Notes under the pieces: model-generated | What the model was told of the DNA's origin: nothing | What the model saw: the letters and a program-made list of their open reading frames with translations, nothing else | Databases searched by the model: none | In this document: positions 57,515 through 64,000 of the stretch, piece by piece | Layout: each line of letters opens with the position of its first letter | How positions within the stretch are numbered: position 1 is the stretch's first letter | Assembly (NCBI GenBank): GCA_025148965.1 | Contig: CP102273.1 | Coordinates: 1 to 64,000 of the forward strand | Source: Intestinibacter bartlettii | Lineage (GTDB): Bacteria; Bacillota; Clostridia; Peptostreptococcales; Peptostreptococcaceae | DNA: 64,000 nt | Direction of reading: 5' to 3' | Translations under genes and position numbers: made by a program

Positions 57515-58027
57515 TTATCTCACCTCCAAATCCTTTTTCATATTTCTAAGAGCTGTATACATCTTTCCTTTTACGGTTCCTACTGGAACATCAAGTATAT
57601 TCGCAATTTCGTCTAATTTATAACCCATATAAAATTTCAATCTTATCATTTCTCTAACTTGTGGTTCTATTTTTGCCAAGCTTCTTTCCAAATCAAGTTT
57701 TGTCTCTTGATTTTCTGATTTTGATTTTGTTGGTCTAGTATTTTCAACATCTTCTAAATATATTAATTTCTTATTCTTACTTATAATATTTTTAGCCTCA
57801 TTCATAACAATTCTTAAAAACCATGTTTTAAAATATTGCGGTTCTTTTAAATTTTGTATATTTTTCAAGCCCTTTTCCACTGCTTGTAAATATGCATCTA
57901 TGCTATCTTGTTCATTTTTTAATATTGTGTATGCTAGTTTATATCCCTCATTTTTCAAGCTATGTACCAGAAGGCTATAAGCTTTAAAATTTCCCTTTAT
58001 TGCTTTTTTAATTAATTTTTCGTCCAT
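57515..58027 (-). CDS. Sigma-70 family (ECF-type) RNA polymerase sigma factor
   Basis: 170-aa alternative sigma factor with only regions 2 and 4. Region 2 (about 25-90) includes DSIDAYLQAVEKGLKN and FKTWFLRIVMNEAKN; region 4 (about 120-168) has YKLDEIANILDVPVGTVKG, the -35-binding helix-turn-helix. Start ATG follows AAGGAGGTAAAGG. Operon with the membrane anti-sigma factor, so activity is presumably released by an envelope signal. Group and regulon cannot be assigned. Confidence 0.93.
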   Translation of the reverse strand: MDEKLIKKAIKGNFKAYSLLVHSLKNEGYKLAYTILKNEQDSIDAYLQAVEKGLKNIQNLKEPQYFKTWFLRIVMNEAKNIISKNKKLIYLEDVENTRPTKSKSENQETKLDLERSLAKIEPQVREMIRLKFYMGYKLDEIANILDVPVGTVKGKMYTALRNMKKDLEVR

Positions 58028-58157
58028 TACCTTTACCTCCTTTCACATATTAGACTAATGAAGTAATTAAAAAGTTATAAATATTTTTCAAAATTTTATA
58101 TAAACCTAGTTTTTAATTAAAATTTCCAAACTCAATGTATTTTCTAAAAATCCACAT

Positions 58158-58199
58158 AAAAAAAGCATACAAAATATTTGGATATTTTGTATGCTTTTT
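58158..58199. terminator. Terminator of metG-tatD
   Basis: A stem of about 16 bp (AAAAGCATACAAAATAT with complement ending 58199) and a 4-nt loop lies 12 nt below the tatD stop, with A/T-runs on both sides. Confidence 0.85.
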
Positions 58200-58211
58200 A
58201 ATAAAAATTAT

Positions 58212-58982
58212 CTATTTAATTCCGAAGAATTTTTTAGCATTTTCTTTTGTTGCTTCACAAACTTTTTCATAAGAAATTCCTTTTTCAACAGCTATTGTAT
58301 CAGCTACAAATTGCACTAGTGATGGATCATTTCTTTTTCCTCTATGTGGTGTTGGTGCCATATAAGGTGAATCAGTTTCTATTAATAATCTATCAAGAGG
58401 TATTTCTCTTACAACCTCTTTTGTTTTCTTGTTATTTTTGAATGTTACTGTTCCTGATATTGAAATATAACATCCCATTTTAACATATTCTCTTGCTAGT
58501 TCAACATTTCCACTATAGCAATGAAGTACGCATCCTATTTCAGGACTTTTTGTTGATTTTATAATCTCAAAAGTATCTCCATGTGCATCTCTATCGTGGA
58601 TTATTATTGGTAATTTTAATTCATTAGCAAGTTCAATTTGTCTTTTGAACCATTTTTTTTGAAGTTCTTTATATTCAGCATCATAGTAGTAATCAAGACC
58701 TATTTCTCCGATTGCTACTACTTTTTCGTTTTCAGTTGCCATTCTTTTAAGTTCTTGTATGTCAGCTTCAGTTAAATCCTTAACATCATGTGGATGAACA
58801 CCCACAGCTGCATATATGAAATCATATTTGTTTGCAAGTTCAACACTTTCAGCTGATGTTTTCATACAAGCACCTGGGTTAACAACTAAATCAACGCCTT
58901 TTTCATTAAGAGAAGAGATTAACTCTTCTCTATCTTCATCAAATCGTTCATCATTTAAATGTGCATGTGAGTCAAAAAGCAT
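58212..58982 (-). CDS. tatD: TatD family metal-dependent DNase
   Basis: 256-aa TIM-barrel hydrolase of the TatD/YabD group, a Mg2+/Mn2+-dependent 3'-5' exonuclease acting in DNA repair or RNA turnover. Metal ligands: HAHLNDERF (4-12), AIGEIGLDYYYD, HDRDAHGDT, LHCYSGN and LLIETDSPYMAP. Start ATG follows AAGGAGAGGTAAAT. It begins 12 nt after metG, so the T-box controls both. Confidence 0.95.
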   Translation of the reverse strand: MLFDSHAHLNDERFDEDREELISSLNEKGVDLVVNPGACMKTSAESVELANKYDFIYAAVGVHPHDVKDLTEADIQELKRMATENEKVVAIGEIGLDYYYDAEYKELQKKWFKRQIELANELKLPIIIHDRDAHGDTFEIIKSTKSPEIGCVLHCYSGNVELAREYVKMGCYISISGTVTFKNNKKTKEVVREIPLDRLLIETDSPYMAPTPHRGKRNDPSLVQFVADTIAVEKGISYEKVCEATKENAKKFFGIK

Positions 58983-58994
58983 ATTTACCTCTCC

Positions 58995-60941
58995 TTATCT
59001 AACTTCACAACCATCATTTGCACCAACAGCAGTTGGTATTATTAAATCATCACCATCGTTACCTGCTGCAAGTATCATACCTTGAGATTCAACACCTCTT
59101 AATTTAACTGGTTTTAAGTTGCATACTACTATAACATCTTTTCCAACCATTTCTTCTGGTTTATACCATTTAGCTATACCAGATACTATTTGTCTAGTTT
59201 CTGAACCTAATTTAACTTGAGAAACTAAAAGTCTGTCTGCTTTTGGATGTTTTTCGCAGCTTAATATTTTTCCAACTCTTAATTCTACTTTATCTAAATC
59301 GTCTATTGTTATTTCTTCTTTATGTTGTAATGGAGCTTCTGTCACTTCTTCTTCCTCGTCTTTCTTTTCTGCAAATAATTCTTCAAGTTCTGCAACTTCT
59401 TTGTCTATGTCTAATCTTTGGAATAATATTTCACCTTTAGTTACTTTTGTTCCTGGTTTTATTAATCCAAATGTTGCAGTACTTTCCCAGTTTATTAATT
59501 CTTCACCTTCTATACCCATTTGAGCGTAGATTTTCTTAGCTGTAGTGTTCATTATTGGGTTTATTAGTGTAGAGAATATTCTTATTGATTCACATAAGTT
59601 GTATAAAACTGTATCTAATACATCTTTTTTGCTTTCATCTTTTGCAAGTACCCATGGAGCAGTTTCATCGATGTATTTGTTAGTTCTTCTTATTAATTTC
59701 CATACACCTTCTAATGCTTCGTGGAATTGCATTTTATTCATTTGTTCTTCGAATATTCTTCTTGATTCTGCAGCTTGTTGTTTTAATGCTTCATCAAATT
59801 CAGTAGCAACTTTTGGTTCTGGTATTATTCCACCATTGTATTTTTCAACCATTGCTATAGTTCTACTTACTAAGTTTCCTAAGTCATTAGCTAAGTCTGT
59901 GTTTATTCTTGTTATGAAGTTTCTATGAGTGTAACTTCCGTCTTGACCAAATGCGAATTCTCTTAATAGATAGTATTTTAATGTATCTATTCCGTATCTT
60001 TCTATCATTTGTTCTGGGTAAACTATGTTACCTTTTGATTTACTCATTTTATCGTTAGCAAATAATATCCAACCATGTCCAAATACTTGTTTAGATACTG
60101 GTAAATCTAATGCCATTAATAATGCTGGCCATATTATTGTATGGAATCTGATTATTTCTTTACCTACAACTTGTATATTAGCTGGCCAATATTTTTTGAA
60201 TAATGAATCGTCTTCGCTCATATATCCTAATGCAGTTATATAGTTGCATAATGCATCTACCCAAACATATATAACGTGTTTTTCATCGAATGGTACTTTT
60301 ATACCCCAGTCGAATGTAGTTCTAGTTACACATAAATCTTCTAGACCTGGTTCTAAGAAGTTAGCTATCATTTCATTAGCTCTAGCTTCTGGGAAACAGT
60401 AGTTAGGATTTTTGAATAACTCTTTTATTCTATCTTCATATTTAGATAGTTTGAAGAAATATGCTTCTTCTTTTGCTACGTAAGTTTCTCTACCGCAGTC
60501 AGGGCATTTATCTCCATCTACTAATTGAGATTCTGTCCAGAAACTTTCGCATGGAGTACAATATCTTCCTTCGTATTCACCTTTGTATATATCACCTTGT
60601 TCATATAATTTAGTGAATATTTTTTGGATTATTTTTGTATGTCTTGGTTCAGTTGTTCTTATAAAATCATCATAAGATATGTCCATAGTCTTCCATAACT
60701 TTTTTATGTCAGCGATCATACCATCTAAGTATTCCATTTCTGTCATACCAGCTTCTTTAGCTTTTTTTTGTATTTTTTCACCGTGTTCATCAGTTCCTGT
60801 TAAGAATCTTACATCATATCCACAGAAACGTTTAAATCTAGCTATTGCATCTGTAGCAACAGTTGTGTAAGTATGACCTATATGTAATCTACCACTTGGA
60901 TAATATATAGGCGTTGTAATATAAAAAGTTTCTTTGCTCAT
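58995..60941 (-). CDS. metG: Methionyl-tRNA synthetase
   Basis: 648-aa class I synthetase. HIGH motif in [13 protein letters not shown], a zinc knuckle (CTPCESF ... CPDCG, about 127-148), KMSKSKGN, the anticodon-binding helices, and a C-terminal tRNA-binding OB domain (about 545-648; [20 protein letters not shown]). An acidic linker (DEEEEV) precedes the OB domain. Start ATG follows AAGGAGGAAATAAA. A T-box leader upstream senses uncharged tRNA-Met. Confidence 0.98.
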   Translation of the reverse strand: MSKETFYITTPIYYPSGRLHIGHTYTTVATDAIARFKRFCGYDVRFLTGTDEHGEKIQKKAKEAGMTEMEYLDGMIADIKKLWKTMDISYDDFIRTTEPRHTKIIQKIFTKLYEQGDIYKGEYEGRYCTPCESFWTESQLVDGDKCPDCGRETYVAKEEAYFFKLSKYEDRIKELFKNPNYCFPEARANEMIANFLEPGLEDLCVTRTTFDWGIKVPFDEKHVIYVWVDALCNYITALGYMSEDDSLFKKYWPANIQVVGKEIIRFHTIIWPALLMALDLPVSKQVFGHGWILFANDKMSKSKGNIVYPEQMIERYGIDTLKYYLLREFAFGQDGSYTHRNFITRINTDLANDLGNLVSRTIAMVEKYNGGIIPEPKVATEFDEALKQQAAESRRIFEEQMNKMQFHEALEGVWKLIRRTNKYIDETAPWVLAKDESKKDVLDTVLYNLCESIRIFSTLINPIMNTTAKKIYAQMGIEGEELINWESTATFGLIKPGTKVTKGEILFQRLDIDKEVAELEELFAEKKDEEEEVTEAPLQHKEEITIDDLDKVELRVGKILSCEKHPKADRLLVSQVKLGSETRQIVSGIAKWYKPEEMVGKDVIVVCNLKPVKLRGVESQGMILAAGNDGDDLIIPTAVGANDGCEVR

Positions 60942-60971
60942 TTTATTTCCTCCTTAGTTTTTCAATATATT

Positions 60972-61009
60972 AAAAAAACCCGCCTCCTATGAAACCATAG
61001 GGGCGAGTT
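60972..61009 (-). terminator. T-box-controlled terminator
   Basis: A GC-rich stem (CTCGCCCCTATGG with CATAGGAGGCGGG, mismatched at its base) is followed on the minus strand by seven Ts. This is the terminator alternative of the T-box switch. Confidence 0.9.
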
Positions 61010-61209
61010 ATATTCGCGTTACCACCCTAATTATCCAGATAAACTGGATATCTTAGTGGACTGTTAACGAGTCCATCCGTCTTATCCTAAATTAGTTCAG
61101 ATAAGAAGCTCCGAGGCCATGTTCAATAATCAATTAGACGCTAGCTTTCACCTTACCTAGCTCTCTGAGGAAAAATTAAATTATTTACTCTTCTCTTCAT
61201 TGCTTTTAT
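60972..61209 (-). promoter_or_regulatory. T-box riboswitch leader of metG (Met specifier)
   Basis: Minus-strand leader with the conserved T-box AGGGTGGTAACGCG (61015-61028), which pairs with the tRNA acceptor end in the antiterminator, followed by the terminator hairpin (60972-61009). Upstream is a Stem I with GAACATGGCC, where ATG is the likely methionine specifier, and the distal GAGAGCTAGG/GGTGAAAGC segment. Uncharged tRNA-Met should permit read-through into metG-tatD. Confidence 0.93.
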
Positions 61210-61216
61210 TTAAATC

Positions 61217-61246
61217 ACTATACTTATTATATATTATATTAGTCAA
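61217..61246 (-). promoter_or_regulatory. Candidate proximal promoter of the metG T-box
   Basis: Minus strand TTGACT (61241-61246), 18-nt spacer, TATAGT (61217-61222). Initiation would begin near 61209, right at the start of the Stem I sequence. Confidence 0.55.
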
Positions 61247-61307
61247 AAAATCTTTTTTTATTCAAAAAAAATCTATTTTTCAAGTAAATTTCTCTATTAT
61301 GGTTATT

Positions 61308-61336
61308 ATTTTATTAAATAAAAAAATCATTGTCAA
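61308..61336 (-). promoter_or_regulatory. Candidate distal promoter
   Basis: Minus strand TTGACA (61331-61336), 17-nt spacer, TAAAAT (61308-61313). It may be a second promoter for the metG leader; it lies just after the stop of the 77-aa gene. Nothing else is visible in the AT-rich DNA from 61247 to 61307. Confidence 0.5.
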
Positions 61337-61352
61337 GATTGATGCTGATTTA

Positions 61353-61586
61353 TTATTTTATTACAGAAAAAGTATATCTTTCTTTACGAGGTAAAAGAAG
61401 TTCGTATTCTATTGTAAGCCCATCATCATAAACTTTTTTATGAAATTCAGGAAGTCTTTTACCTATCCATTTTTCTAAAACTTCTTCTATATTATCAGTG
61501 CAAACTTCTTCTTCAAAATTCATATCAAAATTATATATTCCTGCGCAAGGATTATATATTTCTCTACTTACTTCATATTTTTGCAT
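61353..61586 (-). CDS. Small protein of unknown function, 77 aa
   Basis: Not recognised. A soluble acidic protein, MQKYEVSREIYNPCAGIYN... with two cysteines (CAGIY and EVCTDNIEEVLEKWIG) and a beta-rich C-terminus (EYELLLPRKERYTFSVI). The pattern suggests a compact alpha/beta domain without membrane segment. I start at ATG 61584-61586, 6 nt after GGGGTGG, rather than the TTG two codons earlier. No terminator follows before the metG promoter region. Confidence 0.7.
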   Translation of the reverse strand: MQKYEVSREIYNPCAGIYNFDMNFEEEVCTDNIEEVLEKWIGKRLPEFHKKVYDDGLTIEYELLLPRKERYTFSVIK

Positions 61587-61726
61587 AATCAACCACCCCT
61601 ATTTTAATTATAAACTTTATATAGCTTCATACATTTTTATAAATACTTCTCTTCAATTATACCTCTTTTATTTTACAAAATCCTATTTTTTCGTTCGACA
61701 AAAATACCCTCGTTTAATAAAAAATA

Positions 61727-61763
61727 AAGAGATTGAAAAATTTTATACTTTAACAATCTCTTC
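61727..61763. terminator. Terminator of spmAB
   Basis: AAGAGATTG (61727-61735) pairs with CAATCTCTT (61754-61762), with A/T tracts on both sides, 14 nt below the spmB stop. Confidence 0.7.
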
Positions 61764-61776
61764 TACTATTTATTTT

Positions 61777-62301
61777 CTATCCAAACATTAAATAACATAT
61801 GTACACAGATGCAAGCACCCCAGCAAAATGGCTAAGTAATGCACAAATTAAAGTATGACCAGTCTTTTTTATTTTTTGACTTCCATAATAAATAGCCATT
61901 GTATAAAAAACTGTTTCTGATGCTCCGACAATAGTTGCACCCATTTTTTCAATTAATGAATCTACCGATACTCTTGCTGCAAGTTCACTATACATGCCTA
62001 AAGCACCACTTCCTGATATAGGTTTCATCATTATAAGCCCTATCAATTCTTTTGGAATTTTAAATAAGTTTGCAATAGGGGCAAATATAAATTCTAGCAT
62101 TTCTATCCCTTTACCAGATTTAAAAATTCCTATAGCTATAAAAATTCCTATTATATATGGAAGTATATTAAGTGCAGTTTTAAGACCATCAATTGCTCCT
62201 GCTATAAATGATTCAAATATATCTACTTTTTTATACTTACCATAAACAACTATCATAAGCATTATCAAAGGTATGGCAAGATTAGCTATAAGGTCGAGCA
62301 T
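61777..62301 (-). CDS. spmB: Spore maturation protein B
   Basis: 174-aa integral membrane protein with about five helices and a nucleoside-recognition (Gate) domain pattern: LPYIIGIFIAIGIFKSGKGIE and IMMKPISGSGALGM. SpmA and SpmB are needed for full dehydration of the spore core and heat resistance in Bacillus and Clostridium. Its ATG overlaps the spmA stop (TAATG), so the pair is co-translated; GGGGGAAT serves as ribosome-binding site. Confidence 0.95.
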   Translation of the reverse strand: MLDLIANLAIPLIMLMIVVYGKYKKVDIFESFIAGAIDGLKTALNILPYIIGIFIAIGIFKSGKGIEMLEFIFAPIANLFKIPKELIGLIMMKPISGSGALGMYSELAARVSVDSLIEKMGATIVGASETVFYTMAIYYGSQKIKKTGHTLICALLSHFAGVLASVYICYLMFG

Positions 62302-62876
62302 TATCTATTCCCCCTTTCAAAAAGCTTGCACGAGATAATCGCCACAATCGTCGATACTATTGTTGCTACTAATGTCGAAATTATAATTTCATTTGGATTT
62401 GTAGAACCAGCATCTGCCCTTATTTTTAACATAGTGAATGGAATTAATTGAATCGATGAAATATTTATAACTAAAAACAATATCATTTCATTAGATGCCC
62501 TGTCCTTTTTAGGGTTTAAAGTTTGAAGTTCTTCCATAGCTTTTAATCCAAATGATGTTGCCCCATTTCCTGCTCCTAACATATTAAGAATTATGTTCAT
62601 TATTATGTAACTCATAGATTTATGATTTTGGGGTATTTTAGGAAACAATGCTTTTAATATAAAATTCATTTTCTGTCCAATTTTATCAATCAATCCCGAA
62701 TCCTTTGCAATGTTCATTATTCCCATCCATAGGGCCATTATTGCAGCTAAACTAATTGTAAATTCAATAGCTCTTGAACCTTCGCTCATAATTACCGTAT
62801 TTAGTTCAGTTAAATTTCCAAAATAAATGCTACCTACTATTCCTATAACAATCATGTAAAACCATATTTTACTAAT
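62301..62876 (-). CDS. spmA: Spore maturation protein A, probable ATT start
   Basis: Membrane partner of SpmB, about 191 aa, with the conserved GAGNGATSFGLKAMEEL and IIMNIILNMLGAGN. The start is unusual. The only strong ribosome-binding site (AAAGGAGG, 62886-62893) directly abuts GTG 62883-62885, leaving no spacing. The codon at the ideal distance (9 nt) is ATT at 62874-62876, giving MSKIWFYMIVIGIVG, which fits family N-termini. The next ATG is 30 nt from the site and would remove part of helix 1. GTG remains an alternative. Confidence 0.92.
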   Translation of the reverse strand: MSKIWFYMIVIGIVGSIYFGNLTELNTVIMSEGSRAIEFTISLAAIMALWMGIMNIAKDSGLIDKIGQKMNFILKALFPKIPQNHKSMSYIIMNIILNMLGAGNGATSFGLKAMEELQTLNPKKDRASNEMILFLVINISSIQLIPFTMLKIRADAGSTNPNEIIISTLVATIVSTIVAIISCKLFERGNR

Positions 62877-63047
62877 TTTTTTCACCCTCCTTTAAAATAA
62901 TATTTTTTTTTATGCAATAGTTAATTGTCACTTTAAATAATTTTATGATGTATGTATACCACTTTATACTTGAAAGTTTGGCAATATTGTGTTTTAGTAT
63001 ATGTATAGGGTTTTTAATTAATTAAAAATATTTAAGGAGAAATAAAA

Positions 63048-64000
63048 ATGCGAAATTTAACTCTACTTACAGATTTATATCAACTTACAATGATGAATGG
63101 ATATTACGAAAAAAATATTCATGAAGATATAGTTGTATTTGATATGTTTTTTAGAAAAAACGCTTGTGATGGTGGTTACACTATTATTTGTGGTATTGAG
63201 CAACTAGCTGAGTATATAAATAATTTGCATTTTTCAGATGATGACTTAGACTATTTAAGAAGTTTAAATTTATTCTCTGAGGGGTTTTTGAATTTTCTAA
63301 AGGATTTCAAATTTACAGGAGATATATATGCAGTTGAAGAAGGAACAGTAATGTTCCCTGGGGAACCAATAATAACTGTAAAGGCGCCTTTATATCAAGC
63401 TCAATTAATCGAAACTGCTTTACTTACTATAGTGAATTTCCAATCACTAATAGCTACAAAAGCTTCTAGAGTTTGTTATGCAGCACAAGGGGATCCTGTT
63501 CTTGAATTTGGTTTAAGAAGAGCTCAAGGACCAGATGCAGGTACTTACGGTGCAAGAGCTGCTGTTATCGGTGGTTGTGCTGGAACAGCTAATGTGCTAG
63601 CAGGTAAAATGTTTGACATTCCTGTTGTTGGGACACATGCTCATAGCTGGGTTCAAAAATTCGATACTGAATTAGAAGCATTCCAAGCTTATGCAGATGT
63701 GTATCCAGATAATTGTTTGTTATTAATTGATACATATAACGTATTAAAAAGTGGTCTTCCAAATGCAATTAAAGTATTTGATAACTTGAGAGCAAAAGGA
63801 TACGAACCAAATGGTATACGTATAGACTCAGGAGATTTACAATATCTTTCTAATGAAGTTAAAAAAGAATTAGAAAAGGCAGGATATCATAATTTAAAAA
63901 TAACTGCTTCTAATGACTTAGATGAATACATAATTTCAGATTTAAAATCAAGCGGTACTGCTGTCAACTCATGGGGTGTTGGTACTAAATTGATTACTTC
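63048..64000 (+). CDS. pncB: Nicotinate phosphoribosyltransferase (3'-truncated by the window)
   Basis: First 317 codons of the NAD salvage enzyme making nicotinate mononucleotide from nicotinate + PRPP. MRNLTLLTDLYQLTMMNGYY is the standard N-terminus; EFGLRRAQGPDAG, the catalytic-histidine region VVGTHAHSWVQKF and GIRIDSGDL follow. Start ATG 63048 behind AAGGAGAAATAAAA. The frame runs open to the window edge and is plus-strand, divergent from spmAB. No promoter hexamers could be fixed in the 162-bp divergent gap. Confidence 0.96.
   Translation, partial: MRNLTLLTDLYQLTMMNGYYEKNIHEDIVVFDMFFRKNACDGGYTIICGIEQLAEYINNLHFSDDDLDYLRSLNLFSEGFLNFLKDFKFTGDIYAVEEGTVMFPGEPIITVKAPLYQAQLIETALLTIVNFQSLIATKASRVCYAAQGDPVLEFGLRRAQGPDAGTYGARAAVIGGCAGTANVLAGKMFDIPVVGTHAHSWVQKFDTELEAFQAYADVYPDNCLLLIDTYNVLKSGLPNAIKVFDNLRAKGYEPNGIRIDSGDLQYLSNEVKKELEKAGYHNLKITASNDLDEYIISDLKSSGTAVNSWGVGTKLIT

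Overview
The window is a low-GC (roughly 30%), almost entirely leftward-transcribed stretch of a bacterial chromosome. Gene content points to an anaerobic, spore-forming Firmicute close to Clostridioides/Romboutsia/Paraclostridium (Peptostreptococcaceae). The reasons are the sporulation genes spoIIE, spoVT, yabP, yabQ, spoVG, spmA and spmB, a two-subunit transketolase, class II FBPase GlpX, an N/Q-rich Rho, an F-type ATP synthase whose c subunit carries Na+-binding residues, and gene order resembling the clostridial oriC-proximal arm. I see no rRNA, tRNA, CRISPR array, insertion sequence, prophage or integrated element. The organism name is inference.

Layout. 0-7 kb: CtpA-type protease, 5-formyl-THF cyclo-ligase (+ strand), a PrcB-like anchored protein, split transketolase, MazEF, a LolA-like lipoprotein and AcpS. 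7.2-14.1 kb: complete F1Fo operon atpZ-I-B-E-F-H-A-G-D-C, with an epsilon subunit lacking its C-terminal domain. 14.3-14.6 kb: a decayed dCMP deaminase gene. 14.7-25.8 kb: upp-rpiB, sua5, a ZIP transporter, prfA-prmC, DUF1385, rpmE, rho, glpX and galU. 25.9-38.9 kb: exported PepF, spoIIE, Ppx/GppA, then the DivIC-YabQ-YabP-YabO-HU-YabN-SpoVB-like-SpoVT cluster and PrsA. 39-49 kb: mfd, pth, an isolated prepilin peptidase + pilT pair, prs-glmU, spoVG and purR. 49.2-58 kb: murC (+), an anchored protein of unknown function, a CDF transporter, an unusual acidic Tyr/Glu-rich protein, ksgA-rnmV, a remnant of a probable surface protein, and a sigma/anti-sigma pair. 58.2-64 kb: tatD, metG behind a Met T-box, spmB-spmA and the start of nicotinate phosphoribosyltransferase (+).

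Working together: most genes are housekeeping (ATP synthesis, translation termination and quality, nucleotide salvage, cell-wall precursors), interleaved with sporulation functions. Regulation readable in the DNA includes many intrinsic terminators, a T-box, a textbook sigma-H promoter for spoVG, and a promoter with perfect sigma-A hexamers before spoVT. I found no convincing new multi-gene system. The most interesting items are the Na+-type ATP synthase with truncated epsilon, the prion-like region of Rho, the reduced type IV pilus locus, the probable ATT start of spmA, the comEB pseudogene, and the repetitive acidic protein at 52.8-54.2 kb.
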